NCBI GenBank assembly: GCA_009760885.1
Contig: CM019717.1
Coordinates: 49,809,366-49,873,365 of the forward strand
Length of the DNA: 64,000 bases
From: Achatina immaculata
Lineage: Eukaryota > Mollusca > Gastropoda > Stylommatophora > Achatinidae
Direction of reading: 5' to 3'
The notes below the pieces were generated by a model. It had not been told where the DNA came from. It made no database searches and saw nothing but the letters and a program-made list of their open reading frames with translations. The position numbers and the translations under genes were made by a program. How positions within the stretch are numbered: position 1 is the first letter of the stretch; every line of letters starts with the position of its first letter. Below, in pieces: positions 52,501-57,944 of the stretch.

Positions 52501-55500
52501 GTTCTGCCAAAAATGACACTCAAATTCTGCGAACAAATGTCATTCACAAACTGTCAAAAGAAAACTGTGATCAAGATACCAAAGAAGTCACCCATATCAT
52601 CAACCTAATGACTACAGTCTGACACCTATCAGGAGGATAAGATCACCTATATAGCTGCAACAGATACAAAATTAAACAAGGCAATAAGACAAAAATACAT
52701 ATGGACTTAAACTACAAAAAAAAAAAACCAGCACATCCTCTAAGCCATTACCAATTCAGGGTGACTGGATTTTCACCATCAATGTCAGTCAGTCAGTCAT
52801 TTGCATGTCCTTTGTGGAACTTTGCCTCCCTAACAACTCTTCTGTAGGCCCCTCGGTTGTAAGCAAGATGCCCTGCTGTTGATGCATCCATTTGCAGATT
52901 ATCGACGATGTCTTGCAGCCATCTTCGTCTTGGTCTTCCTCTCTTTCTTTTTCCCGTAGATGATACATTGACGATCAATTTACTTTTTTAATTTTATATT
53001 TATAGGTTTCTTACTGGGAGCAAAGACTGTCCAATTTGGCAAGTCATCAGGGTAGATGAACCATAACTGACCAAGACCCTATCCCACCTCTTTCACTGAT
53101 ACTCAATATTGAGGCAGGCATTGCAATAGTCCCCGTGGTGGTGGAGTCTGATAAAGAAGCATTGCACACCCTCTGCTTTGACTCAGGGATTAAAAATATA
53201 GCTACTTTAACCCACTCCCAGTCCAACATGATGTTCTGCTTTAATATCTTCACTGCATCATCTGCAAAGAACACCTGCTCGCAGTTTCAAGAAGACAGAA
53301 GAAGCAGAATTTTTATATTATTATCATGGTCAATGTAACAAAGTCTTTACATCAGGAGAAGCGCTGGAATAACAAACATTGAAGAACACATGAACCAGAC
53401 ACATTAAAATTTCCTGGCCATATCAAGAGACATAACAAAATATTAAAAGCCATGGTCATTAAAAAAGCTGAAGGAAAAAGAGTAAGAAAACGTATGGATG
53501 AGTAATGTCAAGCAGTCTGGGTGGCAGGATGCTGTCTGGCTAGGTGTATGATGAAGGCAAGGGACAGAACACGCTAGAAATCCCAAGCTGAGATGTGACA
53601 TAATAATGACAAATCACACTGTCACAAACTGGCAACACACCATACCTTTCCATTAGCTTTTCTTTGTCCCATTTAAAATGGTTTAGCAGAATGCGTGTTA
53701 TGGTGGCTGGGATCTGAGGAAAGGAGATTAGAACATAATGAGATTTTTTTTTTCCAGCTCTGACATACTACAGATTTCTTGTCACATAAAAAAGTTAAAG
53801 CTCGCCCTGCCATGATATAAAAGCACCTAGGGAATGTGATGTTAGTGACCTCTGACCAGTCACTAAGGGATGATGTGGTCTGTATCATGCCTGACCACCT
53901 TTACCTCATCAGTTTCCAGTGGAAGAGGGCATCCAGAGACCTCACTATGAGAGACCAGTGCTCCTATGAAAAGTGCTGTATTTATTTGAGTCACATTCTC
54001 AAGCATGGTGTGATATCTCCATCTCACAGCTGAAGCAAAACCTACCCTCTCTCTCTAATATCTGTGTTCTGTATGCCATAGGGGTATGAAGTAACAAAAC
54101 ATTTTCTTCACATTTCTAGGCAGCATTTGCAGTAGGGATGTCAGCATCTGTCCTTACTGCCTTTGTTCTCCTATGGAAACCCAAGACACTCATTTTTTAG
54201 ACTGCGTTAACCCCAATACCAGTCAGTCTGAAAACATTCCAAAGTACAAAATTGAACCTGGGACCTTCTAACTAGCAGGCAAGGTACTAACCCCTACACC
54301 ACCTCTCACTACCATAATGATATTCATAATGCTCTATAAAATATATTTCCTGGTTATGATATCAGAGGTTACATCATTTCCAGCTGCTGGCAAATTGTCT
54401 CAAATTATGGGGTTTTTGTTTTTTTTCCCTTCAGCATATGTGCTATTCTGCCTCCGAACACATGAAGTGGAGAATTTCACAAGTGATATCAATACACACA
54501 AGACAAATCTGCTGAAGAATCTCAGTATGACACGTGAACTCCCCAAGAATCCAATCTAAAGAATGAAAGAAGTGAAAAAAAAAACCTAGGCTCACAACTT
54601 ACAGCAGACAATGAACATACAGCACTTGCTGAATGACATAGCAGTCAGCAACCTATAGCATCAGGATTAGCAAACCATGATCAATCATGGCCTAATTCTA
54701 CCTCCCTGTTTGATTCCCTTTCAAACTGACTGACTCAGTAATCTGGTCCAAATGAACAGAATCAAAATGGGAAGTTGGACCAAGTCCTAAAAATATACTG
54801 AGGTGAAGTCAAATGTGCCAGGCTGAAAGGCACAAATACGACAGCCTAGCTGCACACTGTGGCACAATGCAACCAATGACCTTTAGAGGGCAAAAAACCA
54901 AGAAGAACCCATAGCAATCAGTTCAAGAAGCTAAGCAGCCATCAGTCTGGCTATTCTCTCTCCAAAAGAGGATAGTTCAAACGACCAATGAACAGTGTTA
55001 ATAAACTACAACCATAGTTTGGATGTCCTGAAACTTTAAAGTTTATTCTTAAATATTATAACTTATATTTTCTTTGATTTTCGTTCACTATACTGGTGGA
55101 TTCACATTCACTTTTTTTCATAATGTTTGTAGCTACACTAATCTAATTATTCATGGACTGTCCCATATTTAAAGTCAAGACATGGTACTTTACCCAAGTT
55201 TTCTTTTGTCAAATAGTCATTTTCACTTTGTGTTTTTTTTATAACTATTCTGCATGATGAACAGAAAACCTGGCATACTGAAGTTCTGTGTTTTGTTAAT
55301 AAATAAAAAGCTTATAAAAGTCGCACATAATAGTGCTGTGTTTTGTTACTAAATAAAGTTTTTCTCACTTCCTCTGTTTATTACTGATGTCCCATTCATA
55401 TGGTGACATATCAAACTATATATATACATCCTGCTTCTGTACTGACCACACCAAAACAAATGACTAATAATGAACAGACTTACAAAAAAATGCTAACAGG

Positions 55501-55789
55501 GCCTGGTGAAATGCTTCCTGACAGTTCATACGATGCATGTTTTTAATCTCTAATGTTAGATTACCTGAACAACTGCGTTGACTTCCTTTATACATTCGAC
55601 CATGAACTCCACAATCTGATCTGCTGTGAGCACCTCGTAGGTAAAATCATCTTCATCTCTCGCTTCGTTTATAGACGACTCTGGATGTTCCATATCCACT
55701 GGTAGTTCGTCTTCGTCATCATTGTCAGTAAGGACATGAGAGCCGTCCGAATCTGCTCCGTCCATGAATCCATCGTCACTGTCCATCAT
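19464..55789 (-). CDS. ARIH1: E3 ubiquitin-protein ligase ARIH1 (Ariadne-1/HHARI), 14 coding exons
   Basis: RING-between-RING E3 ligase. In characterised orthologues it takes ubiquitin from UBCH7-type E2s onto its own cysteine and then passes it to substrate, and it is activated by neddylated cullin-RING complexes. Exons (minus strand): 55789-55565, 53713-53646, 51611-51527, 48770-48699, 47717-47569, 42402-42336, 38965-38859, 35668-35554, 34040-33910, 28261-28204, 24384-24301, 22909-22733, 21272-21160, 19548-19464. They total 1536 nt, or 511 residues plus TAA; the human protein is about 557 and the fly about 503. Seen in the translation: acidic N-terminus, UBA-like region (about 52-105), RING1 (C140-C190), IBR (C230-C271), RING2/Rcat (C298-C343) with catalytic Cys C311 in DGGCNHMVC, and Ariadne domain (about 345-511). 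All eight zinc ligands are present in each of the three fingers. Every intron is GT-AG and every phase joins. I see no frameshift or internal stop. Confidence 0.97.
20280..20590 (+). mobile_element. RTE-like LINE 3' end (family 2) in intron 13 region
   Basis: Encodes the family 2 C-terminus ([20 protein letters not shown], then [14 protein letters not shown]) and ends with a GATGTAAG tail. An 11-bp duplication, ATACTAAAAAA, flanks it at 20269-20279 and 20591-20601. Confidence 0.85.
21160..21272 (-). CDS. ARIH1: ARIH1 exon 13: Ariadne domain
   Basis: Acceptor ACCAG|GAC, donor TACAG|GTAAAT, 113 nt. Encodes [20 protein letters not shown], then a segment ending [12 protein letters not shown], near-identical to HHARI. 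Ends with two bases of an Arg codon completed by exon 14. A 28-bp-unit minisatellite starts about 70-140 bp upstream of its acceptor. Confidence 0.97.
21340..22300 (+). repeat. 28-bp minisatellite between exons 12 and 13
   Basis: Two sub-arrays. 21410-21960 has about 20 variable units of GTAACAGTGAGTGAATACAG plus CAAAGGAA. 21993-22244 has nine essentially perfect 28-bp units of GACCAACTAGAGCACAGAAA plus ATAACAGT, so this half was homogenised recently. The long minus-strand frames across it (up to 203 codons, all [14 protein letters not shown]) are a by-product of the repeat. Confidence 0.95.
22733..22909 (-). CDS. ARIH1: ARIH1 exon 12: Ariadne domain core
   Basis: Acceptor ACCAG|CTG, donor GAG|GTAAGT, 177 nt (59 codons). 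Encodes [19 protein letters not shown], then segments reading [11 protein letters not shown] and [15 protein letters not shown], matching HHARI. Its 3' part plus donor is duplicated inside intron 10 at 25645-25757. Confidence 0.98.
22915..23105. mobile_element. tRNA-derived SINE piece(s)
   Basis: Plus strand 23024-23095 has GGTGTAGCGGTTTGTACAC (A-box-like, with a 17-bp local duplication just before it) and GGTCCCTGATTCAATTTCAC (B-box-like). The part at 22925-22985 resembles a SINE body in the other orientation. Limits are uncertain. Confidence 0.5.
23106..24300. other. Intron 11 remainder, no element recognised
   Basis: AT-rich. 24000-24200 is a purine-rich, ACAGTA/ACAGCA-rich low-complexity stretch without a fixed period. 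Confidence 0.4.
24301..24384 (-). CDS. ARIH1: ARIH1 exon 11: Ariadne domain helix
   Basis: Acceptor TTCAG|AGA, donor ATG|GTATGT, 84 nt (28 codons). Encodes [20 protein letters not shown] followed by QSLKFEHM, practically identical to HHARI. Part of the helical Ariadne domain that folds over the catalytic cysteine and holds the ligase inactive until a neddylated cullin binds. Confidence 0.97.
25203..25640 (-). mobile_element. LINE C-terminal fragment, family 3
   Basis: Minus strand reads [20 protein letters not shown] then [20 protein letters not shown], a C-terminal pattern common to many non-LTR retrotransposon polyproteins. Upstream (25480-25600) resembles the preceding segment with frameshifts. 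Ends next to the exon 12 duplicate at 25645. Confidence 0.75.
25645..25757 (-). pseudogene. Partial duplicate of ARIH1 exon 12 with its donor site
   Basis: Near-identical to 22718-22815 in the same orientation: codons for [14 protein letters not shown], the GAG|GTAAGT donor (exon-like part ends at 25661) and about 15 bases of intron 12. It lies in intron 10, upstream of exons 11 and 12 in transcript order. The middle carries an expanded (TA)n run at 25710-25731 where exon 12 has ATATGTATAC, which disturbs the frame. No 3' splice site of exon 12 is included. Confidence 0.88.
25765..26053 (-). repeat. Distal part of the exon 10-derived 37-bp array
   Basis: About eight diverged units related to the array at 28008-28201. 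Units at 25917, 25954 and 25991 keep plus-strand TACCTCTTGA, which is a GAG|GTA donor on the gene strand. The array was separated from its proximal part by the mariner and LINE insertions. Confidence 0.8.
26054..27364 (+). mobile_element. mariner-type transposon, degraded
   Basis: 1311 bp, typical mariner length. Inverted ends CAAGGTCAGACAATTAAG (26054) and its complement CTTAATTGTCAGACTTTG (27364), flanked by TA at 26052-26053 and 27365-27366. Inserted inside the 37-bp array. Confidence 0.93.
26251..27289 (+). pseudogene. mariner transposase pseudogene
   Basis: Starts [15 protein letters not shown]. It later has [12 protein letters not shown] (first catalytic Asp), [20 protein letters not shown], then HNNAPAH where the usual motif is HDNAPAH, so the second catalytic Asp is Asn, and [17 protein letters not shown] (third Asp). 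Several frameshifts and internal stops, including TAG at about 27218 before the natural TAA at 27287-27289. It cannot be active. Confidence 0.9.
27374..28007 (+). mobile_element. Family 1 LINE, 5'-truncated, at the mariner/array junction
   Basis: Reverse transcriptase C-terminal region ([20 protein letters not shown]) to a (TGAA)n tail. The 11-bp duplication TGTATATTTAC at 27363-27373 and 28008-28018 includes the last two bases of the mariner, so this insertion came after the mariner. Confidence 0.85.
28008..28201 (-). repeat. Proximal 37-bp array made from the exon 10 end and donor
   Basis: Five units running directly up to exon 10. Each carries the plus-strand core CTCTTGACTATCTCTAG (the last 17 coding bases of exon 10) preceded by TATATTTAC (the donor and first intron bases on the gene strand), then GTTAACATGACA. 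The unit at 28164 is identical to the true exon/intron junction from 28194 to 28220. Units at 28016 and 28090 also keep GT; those at 28051 and 28127 have AT in its place. Confidence 0.9.
28204..28261 (-). CDS. ARIH1: ARIH1 exon 10: last RING2 ligand and start of Ariadne domain
   Basis: Acceptor TCCAG|G, donor GAG|GTAAAT, 58 nt. Encodes [19 protein letters not shown], including the final RING2 ligand C343. The last 17 coding bases (28204-28220) and the donor are repeated many times in tandem immediately inside intron 10 (see the array at 28008-28201). Confidence 0.96.
28735..29437 (+). mobile_element. RTE-like LINE (family 2), C-terminal part
   Basis: Reads [20 protein letters not shown], then [20 protein letters not shown] and [20 protein letters not shown]. 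Ends CATGTGATGTTTAG-type plus ATGTAAG repeats. One stop and one frameshift separate the two halves. 5'-truncated near 28735. Target duplication not found. Confidence 0.8.
29813..33330 (-). mobile_element. Near-full-length family 1 LINE in intron 9
   Basis: About 3.5 kb, the longest copy. In order on the minus strand: an untranslated-like 5' part (33330-32700), endonuclease start [20 protein letters not shown] (near 32620), LINE central region, [13 protein letters not shown] and [17 protein letters not shown] (reverse transcriptase), then RYADNIVLL, where the usual YADD is YADN, and the C-terminal [11 protein letters not shown]. Many frameshifts, hence non-functional. The 3' tail is a decayed ACTG-type repeat. 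The 5' end is not fixed. Confidence 0.85.
33608..33845 (-). mobile_element. LINE C-terminal fragment, family 5
   Basis: Minus strand reads [20 protein letters not shown] then [20 protein letters not shown], related to the copy at 61545-62245 (HVMRRQKLENL, KRKRGRP-like). Two stops. It ends about 65 bp downstream of the exon 9 donor. A (CT)n run precedes it at 33580-33600. Confidence 0.65.
33910..34040 (-). CDS. ARIH1: ARIH1 exon 9: catalytic RING2 (Rcat)
   Basis: Acceptor TTCAG|GAG, donor TCATG|GTGAAT, 131 nt. Encodes [20 protein letters not shown], then [20 protein letters not shown]. The Cys of GGCNHM (C311) aligns with HHARI Cys357, the acceptor of ubiquitin from the E2. Zinc ligands C298, C301, C316, C321, C326, C329 and H336 are all present, and C343 comes from exon 10. 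A degraded LINE piece begins about 65 bp into the following intron. Confidence 0.97.
34206..34925 (-). mobile_element. RTE-like LINE (family 2) with internal deletion
   Basis: Minus strand: [31 protein letters not shown] (reverse transcriptase catalytic FADD intact), [20 protein letters not shown]. At about 34300 it jumps directly to the extreme 3' end seen at 9063-9230, missing the GHVMRRN-GRRKRGQ block present at 28735-29437. Ends in an (ATATAAG)-type tail at 34206. Confidence 0.78.
35554..35668 (-). CDS. ARIH1: ARIH1 exon 8: second half of IBR domain and helix
   Basis: Acceptor CCGCAG|T, donor AAG|GTATT, 115 nt. Encodes [19 protein letters not shown], then a [18 protein letters not shown] segment nearly identical to human ARIH1. 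Supplies IBR ligands C258 (shared codon), C261, H266 and C271, and the helix that separates IBR from the catalytic finger. Confidence 0.97.
36076..38088 (+). mobile_element. Family 1 LINE, 2-kb copy in intron 7
   Basis: Covers the post-endonuclease region, [57 protein letters not shown] (YADD changed to YTDD), [20 protein letters not shown] and the 3' end with (TGAA)n. Frameshifts break it at about 36957, 37304 and 37685. Flanks AGACTGAAAA and AGACTGAGAA suggest a 10-bp duplication. Antisense to ARIH1. Confidence 0.85.
38404..38680 (-). mobile_element. tRNA-derived SINE
   Basis: On the minus strand, the head with CAGTGTATTAATTCGGTGGT and CCGGATTCAGGTCCC is followed by AATGGGTACCAGAGAAATCT, AAGGTAAATGCGGCCAGGCG and a tail. 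These body motifs recur in the copies at 41560 and 53815. Confidence 0.65.
38859..38965 (-). CDS. ARIH1: ARIH1 exon 7: first half of IBR domain
   Basis: Acceptor TTCCAG|TGT, donor TTTTG|GTGAGT, 107 nt. Encodes [19 protein letters not shown] and a segment ending CKCGHTF, with IBR ligands C230, C235, C251 and C253. A Cys codon (TG|T) is split across the junction and supplies C258. Confidence 0.96.
39788..40078 (-). mobile_element. Family 1 LINE 3' end nested in the Tc1 element
   Basis: (TGAA)n-tailed 3' end. The 11-bp duplication TGACCATGTTA (39777-39787) / TGACCAAGTTA (40079-40089) has one mismatch. Confidence 0.85.
40147..40915 (+). pseudogene. Tc1-like transposase pseudogene
   Basis: Readable pieces in order: [52 protein letters not shown], then a very degraded catalytic region, and at the end [20 protein letters not shown], the usual Tc1 terminus. 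Numerous stops and frameshifts. The catalytic residues are not recognisable. Confidence 0.82.
41320..41531 (+). repeat. 57-bp minisatellite, about 3.7 units
   Basis: Unit around TTACTAACTTCCTTTCTCTC and TAAGGAGGCTCTATTCTCAG at 57-bp spacing (41341, 41398, 41455, 41512). Because 57 is a multiple of 3, the minus strand shows a repeating 19-residue frame that does not look like a real protein. Confidence 0.93.
41560..41840 (-). mobile_element. tRNA-derived SINE
   Basis: Minus-strand head with GTGGCTAGTGTACTCATTTC and GTCAGTGGTTTGAATTTGG, body GTAGAAGTGGGTGCCTGGC, then CAACCAGGCATGATACCAAC (a 19-bp piece present twice) and a tail ending TAAGACGTTATAGGG. The flank at 41800-41850 has a short duplicated CTCACATACCCTCTAACC-like segment. 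Confidence 0.65.
42336..42402 (-). CDS. ARIH1: ARIH1 exon 6: RING1-IBR linker
   Basis: Acceptor ACCAG|G after a pyrimidine run, donor CAG|GTAGGT, 67 nt. Encodes [20 protein letters not shown] then VQ, matching the HHARI linker [20 protein letters not shown]. Leaves phase 0. Confidence 0.96.
42829..43761. mobile_element. Element bounded by 75-bp inverted repeats, class unknown
   Basis: Left arm 42829-42903 (AAAAGTAGGAATAGTTTTAT ...) is the inverted complement of the right arm 43687-43761 at roughly 85% identity by eye. The inner right half (43410-43745) resembles 57630-57870. No transposase and no convincing target duplication. The minus-strand open frame over 42945-43361 is Ser/His/Leu-rich low complexity. 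Confidence 0.5.
44859..45233 (+). pseudogene. piggyBac-like transposase fragment
   Basis: Reads [16 protein letters not shown], then [20 protein letters not shown] and [15 protein letters not shown]. The pattern DY-x4-GVD-x-SD ... WWK-xx-FFH is the C-terminal part of piggyBac (PGBD) transposases. A preceding [10 protein letters not shown] segment looks like the cysteine-rich tail, which normally follows this region, so the fragment may be rearranged. No inverted ends or TTAA flanks found. Confidence 0.65.
45800..47314 (-). mobile_element. Tc1-like transposon in intron 5
   Basis: 1515 bp. Inverted ends CTCACGGAAAAAAGTAAGTG (45800) and complement at 47295-47314. TA at 45798-45799, but TT where the right TA should be. 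The two ends are nearly identical for about 24 bp. Confidence 0.93.
46002..47008 (-). pseudogene. Tc1-like transposase pseudogene
   Basis: Starts [20 protein letters not shown] (helix-turn-helix region) and continues with [20 protein letters not shown] and [13 protein letters not shown] at the end. One frameshift at about 46740 and one TGA after FTDESRF (about 46554). The first catalytic Asp (FTDESRF) is present. The second is lost (QQVHARPH instead of QQDNARPH) and the third Glu is Lys (DLTPIKHIW instead of PIEH). The element is dead by frame and by active site. Confidence 0.92.
47569..47717 (-). CDS. ARIH1: ARIH1 exon 5: core of RING1
   Basis: Acceptor CCCAG|GAC, donor AAT|GTGAGT, 149 nt. 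Encodes [17 protein letters not shown] and then [17 protein letters not shown], giving RING1 ligands C157, H159, C162, C165, C185 and C190. Very close to HHARI GLECGHKFCMQCWSEYL and [19 protein letters not shown]. Ends with two bases of a Met codon completed by exon 6. Confidence 0.97.
48699..48770 (-). CDS. ARIH1: ARIH1 exon 4: start of RING1
   Basis: Acceptor TTCAG|CGT, donor GGAA|GTAAGT, 72 nt (24 codons). Encodes a short linker and then [13 protein letters not shown], the first two zinc ligands of RING1 (C140, C143), equivalent to MPCQICYL in HHARI. RING1 is the E2-docking finger. Confidence 0.95.
48815..49040 (+). mobile_element. tRNA-derived SINE, weak
   Basis: CAATGGTTAATGTGCTTGTC resembles an A-box region and GGCTAGTGGCTCTAGTTTGG a decayed B-box. 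Body GAGAAGCAGAGCTAGGGAAG and tail with GTACTGACAGG. Confidence 0.5.
49690..49871 (+). repeat. 60-bp tandem triplication
   Basis: Three copies at 49694, 49754 and 49814 of a unit starting ATTCATACATTCAGCTTTCC. The first two are identical and the third has a few changes. It abuts and appears to be part of the 3' end of the LINE fragment at 49840-50065. Confidence 0.93.
49840..50065 (-). mobile_element. LINE C-terminal fragment
   Basis: Minus strand reads [20 protein letters not shown] then [19 protein letters not shown], related to the family 3 piece at 25203-25640. Confidence 0.65.
50360..50815 (-). mobile_element. LINE C-terminal fragment, degraded
   Basis: Minus strand, in mixed frames: [18 protein letters not shown], a [15 protein letters not shown] segment and [13 protein letters not shown], each resembling successive blocks of non-LTR C-termini. 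Many stops. Its first block lies at the edge of the 68-bp array. Confidence 0.5.
50761..51170 (+). repeat. 68-bp minisatellite, six units
   Basis: Starts of AGCTGTGGAGTACACTGAGC at 50761, 50829, 50897, 50965, 51033 and 51101 (68-bp spacing). One or two substitutions per unit, so a young array. Confidence 0.95.
51527..51611 (-). CDS. ARIH1: ARIH1 exon 3: end of UBA-like domain and linker
   Basis: Acceptor TTTAG|G completes the split Arg, giving [19 protein letters not shown] and then a less conserved basic linker. Donor is ACACGG|GTTAGT. 85 nt, leaving phase 0. [15 protein letters not shown] corresponds to YFDGNLEKLFAECHV of HHARI. The linker after it is the least conserved part of the protein. 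Confidence 0.93.
51755..52350 (+). repeat. 34-bp minisatellite in intron 2, about 17 units
   Basis: Unit ACTCATGATAAGCATCCTAC plus AGTACATCTTACAA at 34-bp spacing. It starts about 140 bp upstream of the exon 3 acceptor. Two variants (CAGTACATC and CACTACATC) are grouped toward opposite ends, suggesting block amplification. Confidence 0.95.
52783..52956 (-). mobile_element. Family 1 LINE 3' end, ACTG-tail subtype
   Basis: Encodes [20 protein letters not shown] then [18 protein letters not shown] and ends HAND. The tail is (ACTG)n on its sense strand, seen as CAGTCAGTCAGTCA on plus. Differs from the (TGAA)n copies both in tail and in several residues. Confidence 0.8.
53037..53317 (+). repeat. 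SINE-like dispersed repeat, copy 2
   Basis: Contains GATGAACCATAACTGACCAA, GTGGTGGTGGAGTCTGATAA, AAGCATTGCACACCCTCTGC and TCTGCAAAGAACACC, ending GAAGACAGAAGAAGCAG. Same block order as the copy at 1368-1725. Confidence 0.65.
53646..53713 (-). CDS. ARIH1: ARIH1 exon 2: UBA-like domain, second part
   Basis: CTCAG|ATC acceptor and GAAAG|GTATG donor. Translates to [20 protein letters not shown] followed by MER, matching the vertebrate [15 protein letters not shown] segment almost residue for residue. It ends with two bases of an Arg codon completed by exon 3. The exon is 68 nt. Confidence 0.96.
53815..54050 (-). mobile_element. tRNA-derived SINE, head eroded
   Basis: Minus-strand body GATGAGGTAAAGGTGGTCAG then GCATGATACAGACCACATC and the tail CACTAACATCACATTCCC, parallel to the copy at 38404-38680. 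Confidence 0.55.
54110..54310 (-). mobile_element. tRNA-derived SINE with clear A and B boxes
   Basis: Minus strand reads GGTGTAGGGGTTAGTACCTT (A box) and AAGGTCCCAGGTTCAATTTT (B box GGTTCAATTTT), spaced as in a tRNA gene. There is no closing acceptor stem, so this is a SINE head rather than a tRNA gene. Confidence 0.65.
55565..55789 (-). CDS. ARIH1: ARIH1 exon 1: acidic N-terminus and start of UBA-like domain
   Basis: Contains two consecutive ATGs (55789 and 55786), giving MMDSDDGF. Orthologues begin MDSD, so the second ATG may be the functional start. The exon is rich in Asp and Glu, then reads [20 protein letters not shown], the conserved start of the UBA-like region that binds neddylated cullins in HHARI. 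It ends CAG|GTAA in phase 0. The acidic segment is shorter and lacks the poly-Gly run of the human protein. A weak acceptor (TTTCAAG) lies 3 bases 5' of the first ATG, so an upstream non-coding exon is possible. Confidence 0.95.
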
Positions 55790-55969
55790 ATTCTTGAAAT
55801 ACAACAACCAGAGTAAATATAAATATTGTAAAATACTGCTAGGGGCGATATAAAATTAAAAGCATTAACTGTAACAGCCTACAAGTTAACAGAACCTGGA
55901 AATCTGTTACGGAACACAAAGAATACCTCTTAGATAGACTCACAACCATCAACACAGACTTAACGAGAT

Positions 55970-56260
55970 CACAGGTTTACGTTAGTGACGTCATCTTCGG
56001 AAAACACTGAGCTCAGGTAGCCTAAACGTTTGTTCGGCTACGCAAAATGGGCTGAAAAGATAAATGAAGGCTAAGTCACAGTATTAAGGGCCTGCGATGA
56101 CTACATCTGGAACTACCTAATCCGCCTCAAATAGAAACCTTTCGATTCAAGACTTCTACGGAGATGACGTCAACTTCGTCACGAACGGAACTCTGGGAAA
56201 AAAAAACATTTATGGTTGTACCAAACTTATTTCATTTACACGAGATCTACAAGAGTTTCC
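55970..56260 (-). promoter_or_regulatory. Probable ARIH1 promoter with two perfect CRE palindromes
   Basis: TGACGTCA occurs at 55986-55993 and again at 56165-56172, 179 bp apart, in the first few hundred bases upstream of the ARIH1 start. The stretch has more CpG dinucleotides than the flanks and no obvious TATA box at a useful place. TGACGTCA is the full CREB/ATF site. Promoter function is inferred from position and motif only. Confidence 0.45.
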
Positions 56261-56486
56261 AATTACCGAATCTCAGCAAATTGCGCAGTATATAACATAT
56301 ATACCTTAAGTGAGAGAGTGTCTGTGCGTGCATATATGTCATTGTGAGTGTGAGTGTTTGTGAGTGCATGTGTAAGAGAGTTAGTGTGTGTGTGTTTGTA
56401 TGTAAGTTGCGAACTAATTCAGTTTATAAAGTCTGTTCGTAAGTCGAGTTTGTACGTTTATCGCAACGCTTCATATCTCAGGTCAG

Positions 56487-56774
56487 TTACATCAGTCAGT
56501 CATTTGCATGTCCCTTGCAGAACTTTGCCTCTCTAACAGCTCTCCTGTAGGCTTGCTGTTGATGCATCCATTTGCAGATTATCGACGATGTCTTGCAGCC
56601 ATCTTCGCATTGGTCTTCCTCTCTTTCTTTTCTCCATTATGTACCCTTCCAAGACTGTCTTCTCTAAATTATCATGACGTTTAATATGTCCAAAATATTT
56701 CAGCTCTCTATGTTTAATCTTCCTTACTAGCCAACCTTCTTCAGTATTAAGTTCTTGTAGTATGGATATATTTG
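56487..56774 (-). mobile_element. Family 1 LINE 3' end, ACTG-tail subtype
   Basis: Reads [20 protein letters not shown] then [29 protein letters not shown], with an internal deletion of about 30 bp before the 3' end. Tail is CAGTCAGTCA on the plus strand. It sits about 0.7 kb upstream of the ARIH1 start. Confidence 0.8.
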
Positions 56775-56857
56775 TGTGATGCAAAGTATATAACTTGAAT
56801 GTTTAATGTAATGGACTTGGGGTGTGTGTGGTTTGGGGGGGGGGGGGTCATTCATAT

Positions 56858-57450
56858 TTTCCAGTCCATAGCTGACATGAAGGGTTGTCGAACCATAGTT
56901 GACCTTCATAATCCCAATAACTGAATTATAGACTAATGTGACAGGTATCAACTTAGTCCCCCATGTCGGTGGAATCTGCTAAAGAAACACTGGAATCCTT
57001 CCCCACGTCGGTGGAGTCTGCTAAAGAAACACTGGAACCCCTTCCCCGTGGTGGTGGAATCTGCTAAGGAAACACTGGACACCCTTTCCCCATGGTGGTG
57101 GAATCTGCTAAGGAAACACTGGACACCCCTTCCCCATGGTGGTGGAATCTGCTAAGGAAACACTGGACACCCCTTCCCCATGGTGGTGGAATCTGCTAAG
57201 TAAACACTGGACACCCATTCACCATGGTGGTGGAATCTGCTAAGTAAACACTGAACACCCATTCCCCATGGTGGTGGAATTTGCTAAGTAAATACTGGAC
57301 AACCCTTGGTTTTCTAACTCCCCTCAAGGAATGAAAAAAGTCCCTATAACCTGTTCCCAAGTCGACATGATGTTGGCCTCAACATCTTCATTGCATCGGT
57401 TGCAAAGAGCATCATCTCGTAGTTCAAGCTTGAAGAAGAAGAAGAAGAAG
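56858..57450 (+). repeat. SINE-like dispersed repeat, copy 3, with internal expansion
   Basis: Same blocks as copies 1 and 2 (CCATAGCTGACAT, TCTGCTAAAGAAACACTGGA, GCATCGGTTGCAAAGAGCA, (GAAGAA)n tail). The middle block has expanded into the 43-44-bp array at 56960-57310. Confidence 0.7.
56960..57310 (+). repeat. 43-44-bp minisatellite inside a SINE-like copy
   Basis: About eight units of GGTGGTGGAATCTGCTAAGG plus AAACACTGGACACCCCTTCCCCAT-type sequence, at 56968, 57010, 57053, 57097 and onward. The unit corresponds to one internal block present once in the copies at 1368, 53037 and 59510. Confidence 0.9.
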
Positions 57451-57629
57451 AATGCATCTAGAACAGGTACTGGCATCCCTATCTAAATACTGTAGTGACC
57501 TAGAAATGTGAAGGCACTAACACTTCGGCATGCAAATACTACAGAACGTACGTAGAACTACAGCCGAATTTCGAGCTCAGTTTGTTTGGTCCCAGTATCC
57601 CACACTCCTGTATATAGCGGTTCTCTAGC

Positions 57630-57870
57630 GCCAGGTGACTTCTGTGATCAGAGTAACATTGTTTAATGGTTGTTACTAGGAAAGAGACATGTCACTGGGT
57701 TAGGGGCGTTGAAATGATTAGATAGCAATTTAGTAGTATGCTGGGAAATGTCGTAAAGATGTTTAATATAAGACCAGACTCGAGAAGGTTATCCTGCACA
57801 TTTTGCACAATTGTGTGGTCGTTAATTGATAAAGCTGCTCGTGCATTTAATTTCAATAGTCGTAATATCT
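57630..57870 (+). repeat. Dispersed repeat shared with 43410-43745
   Basis: Shared blocks include AACATTGTTTAAT, TTACTAGGAAA, GGGAAATGTCGTAAAGATGT / GGGAGATGTCTCATAAAGAT and CGTTAATTGATAAAGCTG / TGTTAATTAATAAAGCTG, in the same order and strand. Confidence 0.6.
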
Positions 57871-57944
57871 TGTTATCACATATTTACTGCAGAGGCTCTG
57901 TGCCTATTTATGTAGGAATATTTACGAAATTTTATGTCAAAAAA

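Noticed and set aside
54241..54310. Possible tRNA gene on the minus strand
   Set aside because: A and B boxes are present but there is no paired acceptor stem, and the sequence continues into a SINE body.
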